The translations under genes were made by a program, and so were the position numbers. The notes under the pieces were generated by a model, which ran no database searches, was not told where the DNA came from, and saw only the letters and a list, made by a program, of their open reading frames with translations. DNA of 64,000 bases from Glandiceps talaboti (taxonomy: Eukaryota > Hemichordata > Enteropneusta > Spengelidae). Position 1 is the stretch's first letter. The number at the start of each line of letters is the position of its first letter. The DNA is taken from positions 33,895,832-33,959,831 of the forward strand of contig NC_135549.1 of assembly GCF_964340395.1 (NCBI RefSeq). The letters run 5' to 3'. This document shows positions 61,691-64,000 of this stretch, in pieces.

Positions 61691-64000
61691 ATGATGTGAA
61701 TGTGTGGGTCTACGTTCGATAAGAGTTGGAAAGCTACATCAGCTGTTGCCACAGACGATGAATCTGACTTTGGATTATGTGATTCAGAATTTAGTGAATC
61801 GTACAGAGAGGAAGGAGAGGACTGTGATCTCTTAGAGATTGCAGATAATGTATATTTATTGATTCATTCACCCATATTATCTACAATCTATGGATCTGTA
61901 TTTCTATGGTGGAATGAATACATTCAGTCTCAGACCACTATAGTCTATAAGAACAGAATGAATATGCAGTCTCTAGCTGGGTTCATAGTTACAAATGAAA
62001 ATCTCTACTCACAGAGTCAAAAATTACTTGGTTGGGAATCCAAAATTTACTTTTGACTCTGTGAGTGGAAATTTTATGAAATAATAGTGGATAGTGAACA
62101 ATTCGTTGTACTCTCTTTTACTTTTATATCTAAAGATATGCTGTATCATATTAAAGTTCAAAATCATTTAGTCTGTAAATGGGGGAGGGGTGTAGATACA
62201 GGTACTGAACATGGACTGCATTGAGTATGGACCAGCAGTTTTCCTTAAGGACCAGCAGCATTTGCTACATGTCGGTCCTTATGACCAGTAGTCATTTCCC
62301 CTTAAGTTCACACAGGCCATCACCAAAACAAATATACTGATATCTGGCCTAATGTCGTATCTTTTAAAGTAGTTGTCGAAAAGATGTCACATTCAAAGTA
62401 AAAAAAACCCCGAACTTTGAAATTAAAAAAATGGATGGTGCTTTCTCAAATAAGTAACACAACAAAATAATCATTTTCTTTACCCTACTCCCGGAACTTT
62501 TATGGCCCACCTTTATGTCGGAACCCAAGATGAACTCAGTGGATTCTCCATGTCATTATCATTATAATGGAAATTGAAGTTTGGATTTTGATGTCGAAGG
62601 TACAGATTTGTTTACAAATTCAGGACCATTTTTTCCATTGTCGATTCAAAATGAATTGCGGAATAACGCTAGTGTCAGTGCAATGAGACTATTATATCAA
62701 ACAACATTTCAAACAAAAACAATGACGAACACAACTGAAAGTGAATCTTCAAAGAGTGTGTACCGAGTGTTATAGTTTTTCAGGGCCACCAAATATTCCA
62801 AAAAGAGAACTGTTGTTTATCAGTAAATGATTTAATATAAGGAACAAGATGTAAATGAGATTGAGCGCATCTTCAGAGTCACTGCATGCAGCAGGCGACC
62901 TTACATTGAACGACCTTTTCCATCTTTTTTGGCGTTTCACTCTCTGACATTAATATTATTGCGACTTGCTGTCTCCAAATGAGAGAGACTTTCAGGACTA
63001 CTGTTACTCGCGGAAAATGCACAGTGCATGTGCACACTTCTTTTGTACTTTCCCACACAAAGAATTGTTAATTTGCTACACTGCAAAAAATTACAATTTT
63101 TAACTGAACACATTGTTATACAAAGTTAAGCCAGTGTATACAATAGAGATATAAGATATATATTAGGGAGGAGTTTTCTTTCTTCTTTCCTATATGCCCA
63201 GCTGCCCCCCCCCCCCCCACAGGCTAGAGTACTGATAGATGTAATCCAACGTTTTGAATAAAAGTTCTTTTCCAAGGTATTCAAAGGCAAGACATAATAG
63301 GTAAACACCGTGTTATCTCTGAATTTTACAGAATAGAACGACAACCAAGTGAGATTAATGGTTATATGTGTGAAAAGTTCTAAAATCCGCATGCACCAAA
63401 AAGAATCCAATACTGCATGTATGCCTGAAATATAAAATAAGCGTAATTAGACGGGAAATGATGTGAATAATCTATTAATATCAAGGGGTTCCAGCGTTTT
63501 GAGGTGGAAAATGATTTCCTCTTCCTTTAACCTCAATTGATTCTCATCGCCAGAAACCTTACAAATTCCTGAAATAGACATATGTGATAAACTCTGATCG
63601 TTGGTAATAAAATGCATAGATAGGGGGTAGTTACGATTATTTTGTCTGGTAAGAAGGAGATGTTTCACGAAATGATCACCAAGACGACATATAATAGAAA
63701 CTATATATGAAAAACACATTTCTGGCATATAATGCAATACACTACGTTAGTACTAATACAAGTAAATCTACTCGTAACAGCCACACTGTTCTTATGGCCA
63801 AAACATGATTAGAGTTAATAATGAAATGACATGTACCACATACATCGATCGCATGGAAATGAACCAGCATTAACTTTCAATCCATGTTGTTCTGTATGGC
63901 CCACTCTATCTCTAAGACTGGTATCACGACGCCAAGCTGTTAAAGGTGCTTCAGGAAATAATGAATTGGTAACCCTATTAGAACGTATGATATTAAAATT
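61691..64000. other. No supported gene
   Basis: An open frame at 61700-62056 begins with an acidic stretch (ATDDESDFGLCDSEFSESY) and could be an exon, but nothing confirms it. A 14-C run lies at about 63205-63218. Otherwise nothing recognised up to the window edge. Confidence 0.35.

Noticed and set aside
61700-62056. 118-codon open frame with acidic N-terminus
   Set aside because: No recognisable domain, splice context or second copy; could be an exon but unsupported.

Overview
The window is AT-rich, intron- and repeat-laden metazoan nuclear DNA. Very low gene density, a single-exon rhodopsin-class GPCR, long microsatellites, non-LTR retrotransposon tails and a Polinton/Maverick together suggest a marine invertebrate. 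The species cannot be told from the sequence.

Layout. Positions 1-1346 are a minisatellite with higher-order structure. The only convincing host gene is a class A GPCR on the minus strand (1581-2690). From 2.7 to 41 kb there is no host gene I can support. This stretch holds tandem arrays, (TA)n, (CT)n and (TACA)n microsatellites, hairpin elements, a solo LTR, a LINE tail (5.9-6.5 kb), a retrotransposon fragment with a restriction-like endonuclease domain lying between two (TACA)n tracts (29.9-31.0 kb), poly-G tandem units (33-34 kb), and a relic of a Polinton-type DNA polymerase (4.68-5.04 kb) beside an unidentified coding-like relic (5.44-5.83 kb).

The centrepiece is a complete-ended Polinton/Maverick at 41308-57448 (16,141 bp). 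It has a perfect 6-bp target duplication (TATATG), AG...CT ends and terminal inverted repeats of about 0.8 kb. Apart from one gene at the left end and the penton-like gene, everything is on the minus strand. Read from the right end, the order is: C2H2 zinc-finger protein, protein-primed family B polymerase, (converging plus-strand penton-like protein), several small unknown proteins, a hydrophobic protein, retrovirus-like integrase, a 130-residue unknown, a candidate structural protein, a coiled-coil/membrane protein, a second candidate structural protein, and a Cys-rich protein. The replication and integration genes (polymerase, integrase) and the presumed virion genes are all present in recognisable form. 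I find no packaging ATPase and no adenain-type cysteine protease. The polymerase, integrase and all presumed virion genes carry at least one stop or frameshift, so this copy looks inactive, although several breaks lie in homopolymers and could be assembly errors.

Right of the element (57.5-64 kb) are simple repeats, a copy of a repeat also found at 19.3 kb, and otherwise nothing recognisable.
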